From contig JAPFFF010000067.1 of the NCBI GenBank assembly GCA_039105265.1, positions 62,001-126,000 on the forward strand: a stretch of DNA of 64,000 nt, given 5' to 3'. A model generated the notes under the pieces. The model did not search any database and was not told the DNA's origin. It saw only the letters and a program-made list of their open reading frames with translations. The translations under genes were made by a program, and so were the position numbers. Each line of letters opens with the position of its first letter. Positions within the stretch are counted from its first letter, which is position 1. This document shows, in pieces, positions 1-10,992 of the stretch. The stretch is from Tritrichomonas musculus. Its lineage: Eukaryota > Parabasalia > Tritrichomonadida > Tritrichomonadidae.

Positions 1-1050
1 TTATTACCAAACAAAGAAAAAAAGACTTATGAACTTGCTTTTTTGATGTTTATAAATTCAATTAAAAAAGGATTTCAAAATGGAGCTACTTTTATTACAG
101 ATTTCGAACTTGGAGAATCAAATGCTGTCAAAAAAATTTTAATGAATGAAACTCATATTTTTCAGTATTGTTATTTTCATTTTTCACAAATAATGAGAAG
201 GTATTTCGATAAATATCAGAAATTTGAATTTTTAGATAAGTTAAAGAATATCAGTTATTTACTACCATTTATTTCAGAAAGGTTATTAAATACAGTTATC
301 AAAGTATTATCTCAATGGGAAATCACAGATCAATTTTCACTTTATTTTGAGTATAATTTTAAAAATAAATATAGGTTCAATGATTGGAATGTTTATAATA
401 AAATTAATAAAGATATTATTACAAATAACGTAGCCGAAAGTCATAATGCAAAATTGAAAGATCGAATTGGACATCATCCTACATTAGCAAATTTCGAAGA
501 AATAATACAACAAATCGAAGAAGAAGATCATCTCAGATACGAATTGAAAGAAATAGATGACACAGAAATAAAAAGAATTGACGAAGATACTTTTATACAA
601 ATTTTTAAAAATTTTATAACAGACTTACGAAGAGCTGGGTACAAACAAAAAAAAAATACAAATTCAGATACAAGTATAGAAAAATATGATCAAAGATTAA
701 ATAATGAACTTTTATTTGATGATGACAAAAATGAAATAACAGATATAGTAGAAGAAGACGATACAGATGACAAAACTATTATAGAAGAAATAAACGAACT
801 GGAAAATGCGCAAGAAATAAGACTAGTTAACGAAGCCTATTCAATACCAAAGGTTCACATCAAAACAATACCTACAGAAGCTCAACAAATACTACAAGAA
901 AACTTAATCAATTACAGAAATGCTCCAGGACGATCGACAGAAAGAAAAAGAATATTATCAGAAACATTTACCAAAATACAAGAAATTTCACCAAACATAA
1001 CAAAAACTCAGGTTCGTAGTTGGTTTAATAACAATATGAATAAGATTTAG
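1..1050 (+). CDS. Mutator-like (MULE) transposase, 5' end outside window
   Basis: The frame is open from base 1 to the stop at 1048-1050, so the gene starts upstream of the window and only about 349 C-terminal residues are visible. The segment matches the MULE transposase core: ITDFELGES carries the second catalytic Asp, CYFHFSQ is the family's C-x2-H motif, and NNVAESHNAKLK is the conserved block after the catalytic region. An acidic linker follows. The last ~50 residues end in QVRSWFNNN, which resembles helix 3 of a homeodomain (W-F-x-N). I infer a DNA-binding tail that could recognise the element's ends. The visible part has no break, so the transposase may be intact. The terminal inverted repeats cannot be assigned because the left end is missing. 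Confidence 0.85.
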   Translation, partial: LLPNKEKKTYELAFLMFINSIKKGFQNGATFITDFELGESNAVKKILMNETHIFQYCYFHFSQIMRRYFDKYQKFEFLDKLKNISYLLPFISERLLNTVIKVLSQWEITDQFSLYFEYNFKNKYRFNDWNVYNKINKDIITNNVAESHNAKLKDRIGHHPTLANFEEIIQQIEEEDHLRYELKEIDDTEIKRIDEDTFIQIFKNFITDLRRAGYKQKKNTNSDTSIEKYDQRLNNELLFDDDKNEITDIVEEDDTDDKTIIEEINELENAQEIRLVNEAYSIPKVHIKTIPTEAQQILQENLINYRNAPGRSTERKRILSETFTKIQEISPNITKTQVRSWFNNNMNKI

Positions 1051-1369
1051 AATTCTCAATTTTTCAAAATATCTTTTTTTTTTTTTTTTTTCTCTTTTTT
1101 TTAAAAAACTTTACTATTTTATTAACATTTATACAATTTTGAAAGTTCGTTATTATCTACATTTTAATTAAGGGTATACATTCTGAGGTTTTTATATAGA
1201 TTATTTGCTTTTCAATTTTGAGAATATAAAAACATTTTTCTTTGAATTTTGTGAGATTTTTCAAATTTGAATGTGATCGAAAAAAAGACGATTTTTTTGA
1301 ATTTCCATGAATATCATCTGTAGTTAGATTTTTTTGAGGCATTTATATTTTTTATGCGAACATAAGAAT

Positions 1370-4300
1370 ATTGGCCTGAGGATTTTTTAAATCTACAATT
1401 ATTCACTGAGATATCAAATATTTAGAAAACATTTTTGTATTTCATAAAAATAAAAGTTTTTTGTATGATGAATTTTTATTCTGAGTTTATAATTATCAAA
1501 ATATTTAATAAATACTTATTTTTTACTAATTTGTGTCTGATTTGAAAATTGTGTACTTTACTTGCATTTGTAGCTTGTTTTTGCATTTTTTCATTGACTG
1601 AATCATTTTTTTGATTTTTAACTTATGAAAATATATTTGATAAAGTTTGTATTTATAGATATGATATGAGAAAAAGAGGAAATTTAATTCAATAACTGAT
1701 CATATCACATGATCTCGGTGAATTTTGTGAATACAACTTTATTGCTTACCCTATCAAATATTAACTATATTTTATTAGTTTTGGCCTGAGGAATTTTGAA
1801 TCCATCAGTTATACGCTTAGAATATATAATGAGAAAAAAACCCTTTCACTTTTCGTACAAATAAAAATTTTCTGTATGACGAATTTTATAGGTAGAAATT
1901 ATTACTCTTCACTCATTCAATTTTTTTGCTTCTTATTACTGCACTTTGAAGTTCGATGCCTAAATTTTAAAAAATTAATAATTAAATAAGTATTCTCTCA
2001 AAATATAGAAAAATTATTATCATATTCACTTCATATTTTTAGTATAAATTCATAATAAATTAATTATATAAAAAAAATTTATTGAATGAGCTCATTGAAT
2101 ATATTGTGAGAATGAGTTATTTTTCCTTTATAGTAAATTGATTATAGATATTGAATATATTCTGAGGTTTTTAATTATTTAATGAAAAAAAATTGATAGA
2201 AGTGATTGAATATTTTATGAATGCTGATTCTTTTTTATTATCAATTTTGTGATAAAAATATAGTGAATTATTGACCTTGTAGATTAAAACAGATTTTTTT
2301 TGACCTTATACTAAGGCCAAATAAGATTGAATTCCTTATTACTATAACCGCCAAAATGCAGTAATAAGCGATCATTATTCACCTATTATAGGTCAAATAA
2401 AATTGAATTCCTTATTACTGTAACCGCCAAACCGCAGTAATTAGAACTTTTTCACCTTTCTAAAGGCTAATAATTTTGACCTTTAAATATCTTAACAAAT
2501 TAATTTTTTTTTGACAAAATTGAATCATTCAAAGATCCACTTTTTTAAAATGAAAAGATAAATTGAATGAATAAAGATAGAACTTTTTGTATTACAAAAT
2601 AATAATCTTTTTTTATAATTTTTGAAATAAATTTAGATATTATATATCAATATTTTTTAATATTTAATTTATATGCATTATATAATATATTCTATTATAA
2701 TATTCTTTAAATTTTTCATTTTTTTAAAATTATTTTAAAATTTTCAAAATTTCTTTATTACTGTGATTTTTTGCAACAGTAATAAATGCGAGCTGTAACG
2801 AATTTTTACGCTGAGTTTATATTTATCAAAATATTAAAAAAATACTTATTATTTAGTATTTCGTGTCAGATTTGAAAATTGAATAGTTTACTTGATTTTT
2901 TTCGTTTGTTTTGAGAGGTATTCACCTTAAGTGACTTAACGGTCATTTTTCTTCTTTAAAATGTATTTTTAATTTTTTGAGCTAAATACAGATTATTTTT
3001 ATTTCTTTTTATCATCAAAATAATCTATAAAATGTTTAAATGACGATTTGAATATTAAATTGAAGAAAAAATCATATTTTAGTTAACAATATAATTATAT
3101 CATTTTATTTATAACATCGAATATATTTTGGATATCTTCATTATTCCAAAGTATTGTCACAATAAATGAAAATTTCTAATTATTTCCTAATTCAGAAACT
3201 GCAAAATCTGCATTCTTCATACTTTCAAACCCAAAAAGCATTTTTCAAGAAAAACAGATGATAACTTCAAAAATTGTCTTTATATGATTCTACATCTTTA
3301 ATATAATGATTATATTGGCCATGAGAATTTATTCCTAGAAGCATTAGTGATTTTATGCGGCCAATTTTTTGGAAAATATGTTTCATTTATTAGACTCAAA
3401 ATAAAAAATAAACGTTTTTTAACGTACATATAATTACAAAAATATTCAAAATTTTTAATAAAATTAAAGTGGCATTTTGGAACATTTTTCTTTCAATTTT
3501 TTTCTACGATATTTTACGGTTTTGAATGGCTCATAAACATTGAAAAAAATAATTTTTTTTATAAAATCGAATTTTCTCAAAAACCAGCGCATAAATAATT
3601 TTGCAATTTTTAATGTATCATTTATTAAATAAATGCGTTTTAATTTTTATATTTTTTTTAAAAAATACAGTCAAAATCCTCAAAGTGAATACCTCTTTGT
3701 TTTGCTTTTATTTATTTTATAAGGAATTTTTATGATGTTTTATTTAGAAATATATATTTTATGGAATCTATAATTATATATAAAATAGGTTAAAAATGGA
3801 AAATTGAATTTGATAACTGATCATATATCAGGATCTCTACGAATTTAATTAATAGAAAAATGTTTAGGTAATAATGTAATATCAACATAAAAATATTAGT
3901 TTTGGCCTGAGGAATTTTGATTCCATCAATCCTACACCTAGATGTCTAAATTAAATAAATACATTTGGGTTTTTCGTACAAATAAAAATTTTCTGTATGA
4001 CGAATTTTTATCCTGAGTTTATATTTATCAAAATATTAAATAAAAACTTATTTTTTACTAATTTGTGTCATATTTATAAATTGTATACTTTACTTGATTT
4101 TTTTGTTTTGTTTTTCTTTTTTCTATTGATCAAATCATTTTTAGGATTTTTTAATTATGAATATATATTCTATAAAGTATGTATTTATATGTTTTAAACT
4201 TTTAAAAAGGTATTTTAATAGAAATAAGTGATCAACATTCAAGAACTCTACGAATTTTGAAGATACAAATATATTTCTATTTTTATAGATTATATACATA

Positions 4301-4700
4301 AAAATATTAGTTTTGGCCTGAGGAATTTTGAATTCATCAATCATACGTTTTAATACTAATATGAGAAAAACTGTCAATAATACACTGAAATAAACAAACA
4401 AACAAAAATATAATTTCATAAATAACCTTTGCAACTGTTCGTTTGATGAAATACATAGTTAATTTTTCGAGAAATTGAAAAAATATATGATTTTTTTTCC
4501 TTTTCAAATTTGTGAATATAAAAATATAAAAATAATAATTATCTCAAATTTGTGTACATTTCAAATTTTGAATTACAAAAAAACAAAAATGGATTTTTTT
4601 TATAAAATTGGAATTTATCTACTTTTTATTAAGAAATATATTTAATACTTTAAAATATTATGATTGGCCTGAGGATTTTATTTTTGGATTGTTATTTGAA
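1370..4700. repeat. Dispersed degenerate repeats downstream of the MULE gene
   Basis: Two motifs recur in this AT-rich, gene-free stretch. One is about 100 bp and includes TGAGTTTATATTTATCAAAA, with diverged copies near 1464-1566, 2793-2895 and 3995-4098. The other contains TTGGCCTGAGGAATTTTGA, with copies near 1370, 1783, 3899 and 4311 and a weaker one near 4663. Copies at 3899 and 4311 share longer flanks. These could be subterminal repeats of the MULE or an older decayed repeat family. I see no supported gene between 1051 and 6030; the short ORFs there are not convincing. Confidence 0.6.
2314..2444. repeat. Two direct copies of a hairpin-bearing repeat
   Basis: Copies at 2314-2370 and 2390-2444 are nearly identical (GGCCAAATAAGATTGAATTC against GGTCAAATAAAATTGAATTC, then CCGCCAAA). 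Each holds an inverted pair, CTTATTACT (2335-2343) with AGTAATAAG (2360-2368) in the first copy. A third, independent hairpin of the same type is at 2754-2786, with perfect 11-bp arms (TTTATTACTGT / ACAGTAATAAA). Confidence 0.65.
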
Positions 4701-5195
4701 AAATTAAAGATATCTTTTTGCTCATTTTAAAAGATAGAGCCAAATAAAAAAAATTCTTCTGATAATATTTGGTGTTCTTTTTATATTTACCAAAAAATCA
4801 AGGAAAATCCTCTTTTTTTAAAAAATTGTTTTTGCTCAAAAATTGAAAGAAATTTGAGAGTACCCTTAAGCTCACTTTTTTTTAATGAAGATTTCAATAA
4901 TTTTTTAAGGATGAAAGATTTTATACGATTTATATCAATTTCTAATAACTATTTTTAGTACATTTCTTATTTTGTATAACATTTTAAATAAGTTCACTTT
5001 TTTATCGAGATTGTTTGATATTTTATAGAAAAAAAAAAGAATTGATGAATCTGAAATAAATTTTTAATAATAATTCTGATTGTACTTCTTTGTGAATAAA
5101 TCATTTTCCTTAATTTCACTTTTTTTTTTTTTTGTTTTTGATGATTGTCTGAATTTTTGAAGGAAAAAAATAAATAGTTATTATATTCGACATCT

Positions 5196-5665
5196 AAATA
5201 ATTATTTATTAATAATATAATTGATCTTTTTATTTTTTGAGTATTTTTTAGTTGATCGTTTTAAATTATATAAAAAAAAATTGAAAAAACAAAAAAAAGG
5301 TTATAACAATTTATATCTACATAATGATTTATTAATAATTTAATTGATCCTTTTATTTTTTGAGTATTTTTTAGTTGATCGTTTTAAATTATATAAAAAA
5401 AAATTGAAAAAACAAAAAAAAGGTTATAACAATTTATATCTACATAATGATTTATTAATAATTTAATTGATCTTTTTATTTTTTGAGTATTTTTAAGTTG
5501 ATCGTTTTAAATTATATAAAAAAAAATTGAAAAAACAAAAAAAAGGTTATAACAATTTATATCTACATAATGATTTATTAATAATTTAATTGATCTTTTT
5601 ATTTTTTGAGTATTTTTAAGTTGATCGTTTTAAATTATATAAAAAAAATTGAAAAAACAAAAAAA
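5196..5665. repeat. Tandem repeat, ~123-bp unit, about four copies
   Basis: The anchor TTGATC recurs at 5221, 5344, 5468 and 5590, giving steps of 123, 124 and 122 bp. The last three units are almost identical (AGTTGATCGTTTTAAATTAT, then a run of A, TTGAAAAAAC and GGTTATAAC); the first is more diverged. The near-identity suggests recent expansion. No coding function is visible. Confidence 0.9.
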
Positions 5666-6038
5666 TTATTATACTAAAATAAATTTATAATATCAAGCCT
5701 CATTCTGCATCTTTGCTTGATATTAATCTCACTTTGTTCTTTAAGAAAATCGTTTTAAAATCTTAAATATCCGTTTAAAATTAATATTTATATCAAATTT
5801 TATATTTTTGTGAGAGCATTCAAATCAGAGTATTCAAAATATGGATTTTTTTTTATTCTTTCAATATATTCTGAGGTAGATTATAACAATTTTAAAACAC
5901 AAATATTTTTTTACTCTCAGCTAGCTTCTAAATTTTCATATGACAGAATAATTAAGTATATTATAAACAACCATTTTAAACCAATAAATTGAATTATTAT
6001 GAAAATTATATAATATTTGAATATTTGCAAAAAAAAGG

Positions 6039-6179
6039 ATGAAAAAGAGACAGAACAATCGATTCCACGGTAAACAAAGCAAATTACCAGAAATAAAATA
6101 CTTTATAAAGGATTTTGAGCCAAAAAAGTTAGAAATGAAGATAGAAAAATTTTGTATAAGCAAACCACTTTTTATTTAG
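6039..6179 (+). other. Short ORF, possible gene fragment (46 aa)
   Basis: An ATG at 6039 opens a 46-codon frame with a composition more protein-like than its surroundings (FHGKQSKLPEIKYFIKDFEP). It ends directly before the GGGTGCA repeat cluster. I do not recognise it. It may be a relic exon of a mobile element or chance. Confidence 0.2.
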
Positions 6180-6185
6180 TTTATT

Positions 6186-6284
6186 TGGGTGCAAAATAGG
6201 TGCAATAATAAAATTTGGGTGCAAAACCGATTTGGGGTGCATTTTTTGAATACCTATTTGGCCGGGGTGCATTTTGGGTGCACA
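6186..6284. repeat. GGGTGCA-motif cluster
   Basis: The heptamer GGGTGCA or a close variant (AGGTGCA) occurs about six times in 100 bp, in phrases such as TTTGGGTGCAAAA and GGGGTGCATTTT. Local G content is far above the surroundings. The function is unknown; it could be subterminal repeats of an element or a protein-binding cluster. Confidence 0.7.
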
Positions 6285-6501
6285 TAAATAATTCCCAAAA
6301 TAAAATTAGATTTATTTTTTGAGACATGTGATATGAAAATAAATGATAAAATAATTTTATAATTTGTGTGAACGTTTATTTATAAAAATTTTTTCGATTT
6401 ATGTGAAACTTTGAAAAGTTTGAGCCCTTGGCGAAGTATTCAAATTTGCAGATATTGCCGAAATAACGTATTTTAAAAATTTTATAATTTGTGAGAGTAT
6501 T

Positions 6502-6806
6502 GAATTAATGCATTTTTGCAAATAACGGATTTTATAAAATTTTTTCGATTTGTGTGAGTATTCAATTAATGCATTTTTGCAAATAACGGATTTTTAAAAA
6601 ATTTTGCAAATAATAACCGTTAAATCATATTCAATTAATGCATTTTTTCATTCAATTTTGCATTTCTTGCAGCTTGCATTTTTGCATTTTTGCTACTAAC
6701 GGATTTTATGATTTGAATGACTTCTCAATTAATGCATTTTTGCATTTTTGCTACTAACGGATTTTATGATTTGAATGATTTCTCAATTAATGCATTTTTG
6801 CATTTT
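6502..6806. repeat. Imperfect tandem repeat around AATTAATGCATTTTTGCA
   Basis: Five copies of AATTAATGCATTTTTGCA or a close variant, each followed by AATAACGG or CTACTAACGG and ATTTTATGATTTGAATGA-like sequence. The last two full units are ~58 bp and nearly identical; earlier ones are longer and more diverged. No coding potential is seen. Confidence 0.75.
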
Positions 6807-6835
6807 CCATTTACGTATAAAATTTATGTTTTCAA

Positions 6836-6867
6836 GCCGCTTTGCGGCGTGGACGAAGTCCTTTTTT
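6836..6867. other. Twin small hairpins followed by T6
   Basis: GCCGC-TTT-GCGGC (6836-6848) is followed by GGAC-GAA-GTCC (6851-6861) and then six T. The GC-rich stems stand out in this AT-rich DNA. It looks like the 3' end of a structured RNA or a transposon terminus; no gene for either is recognisable. Confidence 0.45.
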
Positions 6868-6983
6868 GACTTTTGAGATTTGAGGATGAAATTTATTAAA
6901 ATCATTTATGAAGGGGTGATGAATCAGTGGTGTTGTAAATAGAATAATATGTTCGTGTTTAAAGTTATGGTTTAGAAACATTC

Positions 6984-7026
6984 AGAAATCAGGATTTTTG
7001 GGCGAAGACCAAAAATCATGATTTCT
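6984..7026. other. 18-bp-arm hairpin
   Basis: AGAAATCAGGATTTTTGG (6984-7001) and its near-perfect inverse complement (7009-7026, one mismatch) flank the 7-nt loop GCGAAGA. From 7027 to the end of the glucokinase gene at 8890 I see no supported gene or repeat. Confidence 0.6.
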
Positions 7027-8889
7027 ACATACGACGACAGAATATTTTCCTAAGTTGACATACTAATAATAATAATTTCATTTTAATAAAAATATTAAAA
7101 AAAATTCTTTTTTCTTTTTTTTTTTTTTAAAAAAAAAGTCATTTTTTATAGTTTGCATTATTTCTAAGCCTATAGAATTTTTGAAAGAAATTCTGATATA
7201 TCGTTTTTACACATATAAATAATTATATCTTAATTTTATACTATTAATTATTTAAATTTTATTTAAATATAAATTATTAATACTAAATTAATAATATTAA
7301 TATACGCCATATAAATGAACAATCAGCAGTTTTTTTTGCCACGACTCTTTTGAGGCAATTATTTTTTTCAATCAAACAAAAATTAAGAACTCTCTGAAAA
7401 ATGCTTATCAAAAAGTGAAAATAATGATATCGAGATTTTGATGATCTCAAAAAGTTTGAAAATTATATAATTTTTATTCAAAAAGTTTCGATTTAAGATG
7501 TAGCCAGTAATAATAAACACCAACTTCTTCTTTCTTCATCACTTATTTTGGTGAGTATAACTTCTTTTAATGAGACATGCATCGATTTTTGCATTGTATT
7601 GAAGAAAAATGAAGTAGTTGTGGTAGAATGATTGAAATTAATTATGTAATTGTATCAATTGAAAGCCTTTCGAATGCTTATTGTATAGTTTAATTGAGTT
7701 TTCTTTATTAAAAATAGTAGAAAAGCTTAATTTTTTTTCATTTAATTCCTATTATGTTAATTGATTGAAAATAAAGAGAGTAAAAACTACATAAAAAGAC
7801 TAGAAATGCGTGGAATCATCATAATTAGTAGGCTTTCTATTGCTTTATCGACTAATTTTGGATTATTTTGGAGCATCACTCGAGAAATTAATGTTATTTC
7901 AAAATTGAATATTGAAGTTGGGTTATAGCAGAAAATTGAAATGATTGAACTTGTGGAGTATTTTCATTGATAAAGTTTAGTGGTTTGCTGGCTTGGCGCT
8001 AATCACTTATTTTTTTTGCTCAAAAATAATAATTCTGTTTTAAAATAAAAAATTCAATGCTTATTTGGCGATATCGACTTTTCGATTCCAGTTTATAAAT
8101 AAATTCAAAATGTGTCATAACATTTAAATCATTATTAATTAATGAGTCATTTTTATTAAAAGTAGTTTGTTCAAATAAAAAGCTAAAACCCACAGAGAAT
8201 CTGTCATGCCAAATTATATTTTTTAAATACTGAAAAATTTACAAATAAATTGATTTTCTTATTGATGTACTCATCTTATTAACATATTAAACAAACTCCT
8301 CAATCGAATCTTTGCGAATCAAGGTGGGATTTATGAGCCAATATTACAAAATGTTTTCTATTCCAGTAAAAACGAACCATTTTTTAATGATTTTATAAAA
8401 TTTATGTATTGATAAAAGTCAATTTTACAGAGTTCACACTTTAGATTAATATCTATTATTCTCACGATGTAATTTTCAAATTAATAATAAATATAAGGAT
8501 AATATCAAATATAACTGCTTTAATTGTACTTTTAATAAATAGTTTGATCAATTGATCAATTGGATATTCTTCGGTTAAAAAAATTTTCTTTCTTTATCAA
8601 AATTCAATGAACTTTGGCTGAAACTTTTTCATAAAAATAATGTATACGATTCTAACTTTTTCAAATAAACTTTGTGATAGATATTGTATGCTTGTTTATA
8701 TTTTGAATTATATAAAAACAAACTTTTGTATAAAATATAATTTATTGAAAAAATTTCTTTGATTTTCTGAATTCTTCAACAAATTCTCTCAATTTCATTC
8801 AACCTATAATCGTTTAGGACAATAATTATCCACATTTGAAACAGTTAAAAAAAAAAAAAAAAAAATAAACAAACTTTTTTTTATTAAAT

Positions 8890-10011
8890 TTACTTAGAAG
8901 CAATTTGATGTGCCATGTAATCATTTCCAAGAATGTTAAAGTTAAGAGTTTCTGTTTGTGAATAAACACGAATTCCTTTCATCCAATCTGGTCTAATGAA
9001 GTTATAAAATTCTTCCTTGAGTTGATCTGAAACAGCTTCGACGAACCATGCATTTTTAACTTGGTTGTCGAGAGCCATTACAATTGAATCGCATTGAAGT
9101 GAAGTAGCTGTTTGTTTAGCCAATCTTAAGAAAAGCTTGTAGCACCATAAGAGAGCGTTTTTAGCTGTTTTATCACCATCATGAGCTTTGACAGCGACTT
9201 CTCCAGCGTCAATTTCTTCAACAGCTTTGAATACTCCTTCATCTCTTTTGAGGAAGAATTGATAGCATAATTGAATTCCTCTTCCTGATGACAAATCTTC
9301 GAATTCTGGTGTTTGTGCACCTCCATAGTAATGCTCAGAAACATGTTGGATTAATTCATGTTCTTCTTTTGATCCGGGATCTTTATCACATACAGTTGGA
9401 ACTTGAACGTGTCCTAATTCACATGGTAAAACAAGTGGATCTTTAAGTAATGGAGTTTTGACAACTAAGGCGACACCAAGTCCGGAACCAAGAGCCATAA
9501 CAGCAGTTCTTGTTTCTGATACGATTGGTCCTTCTGGAGCAACACCCTTCCAAAGTTGAACAAAGTGAGAATCGAGGAGTTTGAGTTCATCAGCAGCAAT
9601 AACTCCGTAAGCTCCTGCTTCAAGATCGTTCAATAAAACGGTCTTTTCCTTTGGGAATAATTTCTGTGGAAGATGATCAAGGGAAAGAGTTCTGAGTTCG
9701 GGTTCACCAGGCCAGTTTGTTAAGACGACTGTTCCATTTTTGATTGGACCTGCGACTGCGAGAGCTGCACCACAACTTTCATAGTCTTTTATAACTTCAT
9801 CTAATCCGGTTTGAATATTTGTAAGTGATTCTACAAGCTCTGCTGTGGATTTGGCGCGAATATGGGGAATATCAACATATTGATCTTTGTTATTTACATT
9901 TGATATTCTGACTCGAAGACCACTACCTCCAATATCAACGCCAACACAAACCTTGGCCTTGTTATCTGTTTTCCATCCGTTGATTGGTTCAATTAATGAG
10001 GGTGCAAACAT
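8890..10011 (-). CDS. Glucokinase (bacterial-type, ROK/Hsp70-actin fold)
   Basis: A 373-aa protein, the usual length for trichomonad glucokinase. It phosphorylates glucose to glucose-6-phosphate with ATP at the head of glycolysis, in the cytosol. Visible motifs: phosphate-1 loop GVDIGGSGLR (residues 24-33), NWPGEPEL, catalytic LNDLEAGAYG with the probable general base Asp129, the ATP-site loop ALGSGLGVAL, and ELGH in place of the family's E-x-GH. The C-terminal helices are present. The gene is less AT-rich than its flanks and uses frequent-type codons, as expected for a well-expressed metabolic enzyme. The ATG follows an initiator by about 15 nt, which supports this start. The family is close to bacterial glucokinases rather than animal hexokinase. 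Confidence 0.95.
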   Translation of the reverse strand: MFAPSLIEPINGWKTDNKAKVCVGVDIGGSGLRVRISNVNNKDQYVDIPHIRAKSTAELVESLTNIQTGLDEVIKDYESCGAALAVAGPIKNGTVVLTNWPGEPELRTLSLDHLPQKLFPKEKTVLLNDLEAGAYGVIAADELKLLDSHFVQLWKGVAPEGPIVSETRTAVMALGSGLGVALVVKTPLLKDPLVLPCELGHVQVPTVCDKDPGSKEEHELIQHVSEHYYGGAQTPEFEDLSSGRGIQLCYQFFLKRDEGVFKAVEEIDAGEVAVKAHDGDKTAKNALLWCYKLFLRLAKQTATSLQCDSIVMALDNQVKNAWFVEAVSDQLKEEFYNFIRPDWMKGIRVYSQTETLNFNILGNDYMAHQIASK

Positions 10012-10024
10012 TACAAATAATAAA

Positions 10025-10030
10025 AAGTGA
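10025..10030 (-). promoter_or_regulatory. Initiator element of glucokinase gene
   Basis: On the minus strand TCACTT lies about 15 nt before the ATG and matches the trichomonad initiator TCA-Y-T/A, where A is the transcription start. Short 5' UTRs of this size are typical of the group. Confidence 0.6.
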
Positions 10031-10992
10031 AATGTGTTTTATTATTCTTCACGCAAATTATATCTTAGAAAAAGTTTAAACCGGAAATATAAAAATGATT
10101 GAAATTATTAAAAATTCAAAGCAACATATCACCCGAATTCAAAATTTGAAATAAAAAAGTTATATGACTGATTAATCATATAAAAGATTGTTATATTTTG
10201 AATGTGAAAATGATTGTAATTTTTTCAATGCTTTATCCCAATTCTTTTCAAAAAATACGCTATAACTTTTTGTTATAAAAATTATCGAGTGGACTTTTTC
10301 TCATATAGTATCGTTAAAAAGTGGGCGACGCTCATTAAATTCTAGAGTTTTTTAAATTTTTCATTCAAATATTGAAGGGAAAATCGAAATTTCAAGAATT
10401 TATATAAACCATTGAAAAATTGAATTTTAATTTCTCATGAAATTCAATTCTTTTTTGTTTTATTTTTTAAGAGAAGCCTATTATTCCACCTCTTTCGATT
10501 ATCAGAGGCTTAGGAGAGCTTTTACTGAATGCAATTTGTATCAAAAGCCAATCTATCTCATTGAAATGTTGCGATTTCATTATTTTTTTGAAGATTATAA
10601 TTTATATCCAATTTTCTAGGTTCTTCAAGAAATATATCACACGCAAACCTCAAATGTTTCTATATTTAGCGCAATTAAATGGATACGAATCAACAATAAC
10701 ACAAAGAAAGTGTTTAAATAAGAAAATTTAGAAAATTCCTAAACGAGCACAACTTTTATCGTTCTAGTTACATCATCAAATTATATCTGTCCATTTAGAT
10801 CGATTAGTGTTACTCCGAGTGCTCACATGATTAATAATAATAATTTATTGAACTGATATTTAAAAATTTTTAAGAATTAAATACTTTTGAAGTGTTTTTT
10901 ATTTATTTATTTTCTTATTCTAATGAGCATTTATTATTTATTTAAGAGAAATATGATATATTAATCAAGATATGTGTTTGAATTTTGTTCAA

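Noticed and set aside
3997-4434. Hydrophobic ORFs on both strands
   Set aside because: They overlap each other in poly-T/A-rich repeat DNA and show no conserved pattern.
5196-5665. CRISPR-like array
   Set aside because: Units are contiguous ~123-bp tandem copies without short repeats and unique spacers, in a eukaryotic genome.
10437-10619. A 60-codon ORF inside the outer TIR element as transposase
   Set aside because: It is too short and shows no DDE or HTH motif.
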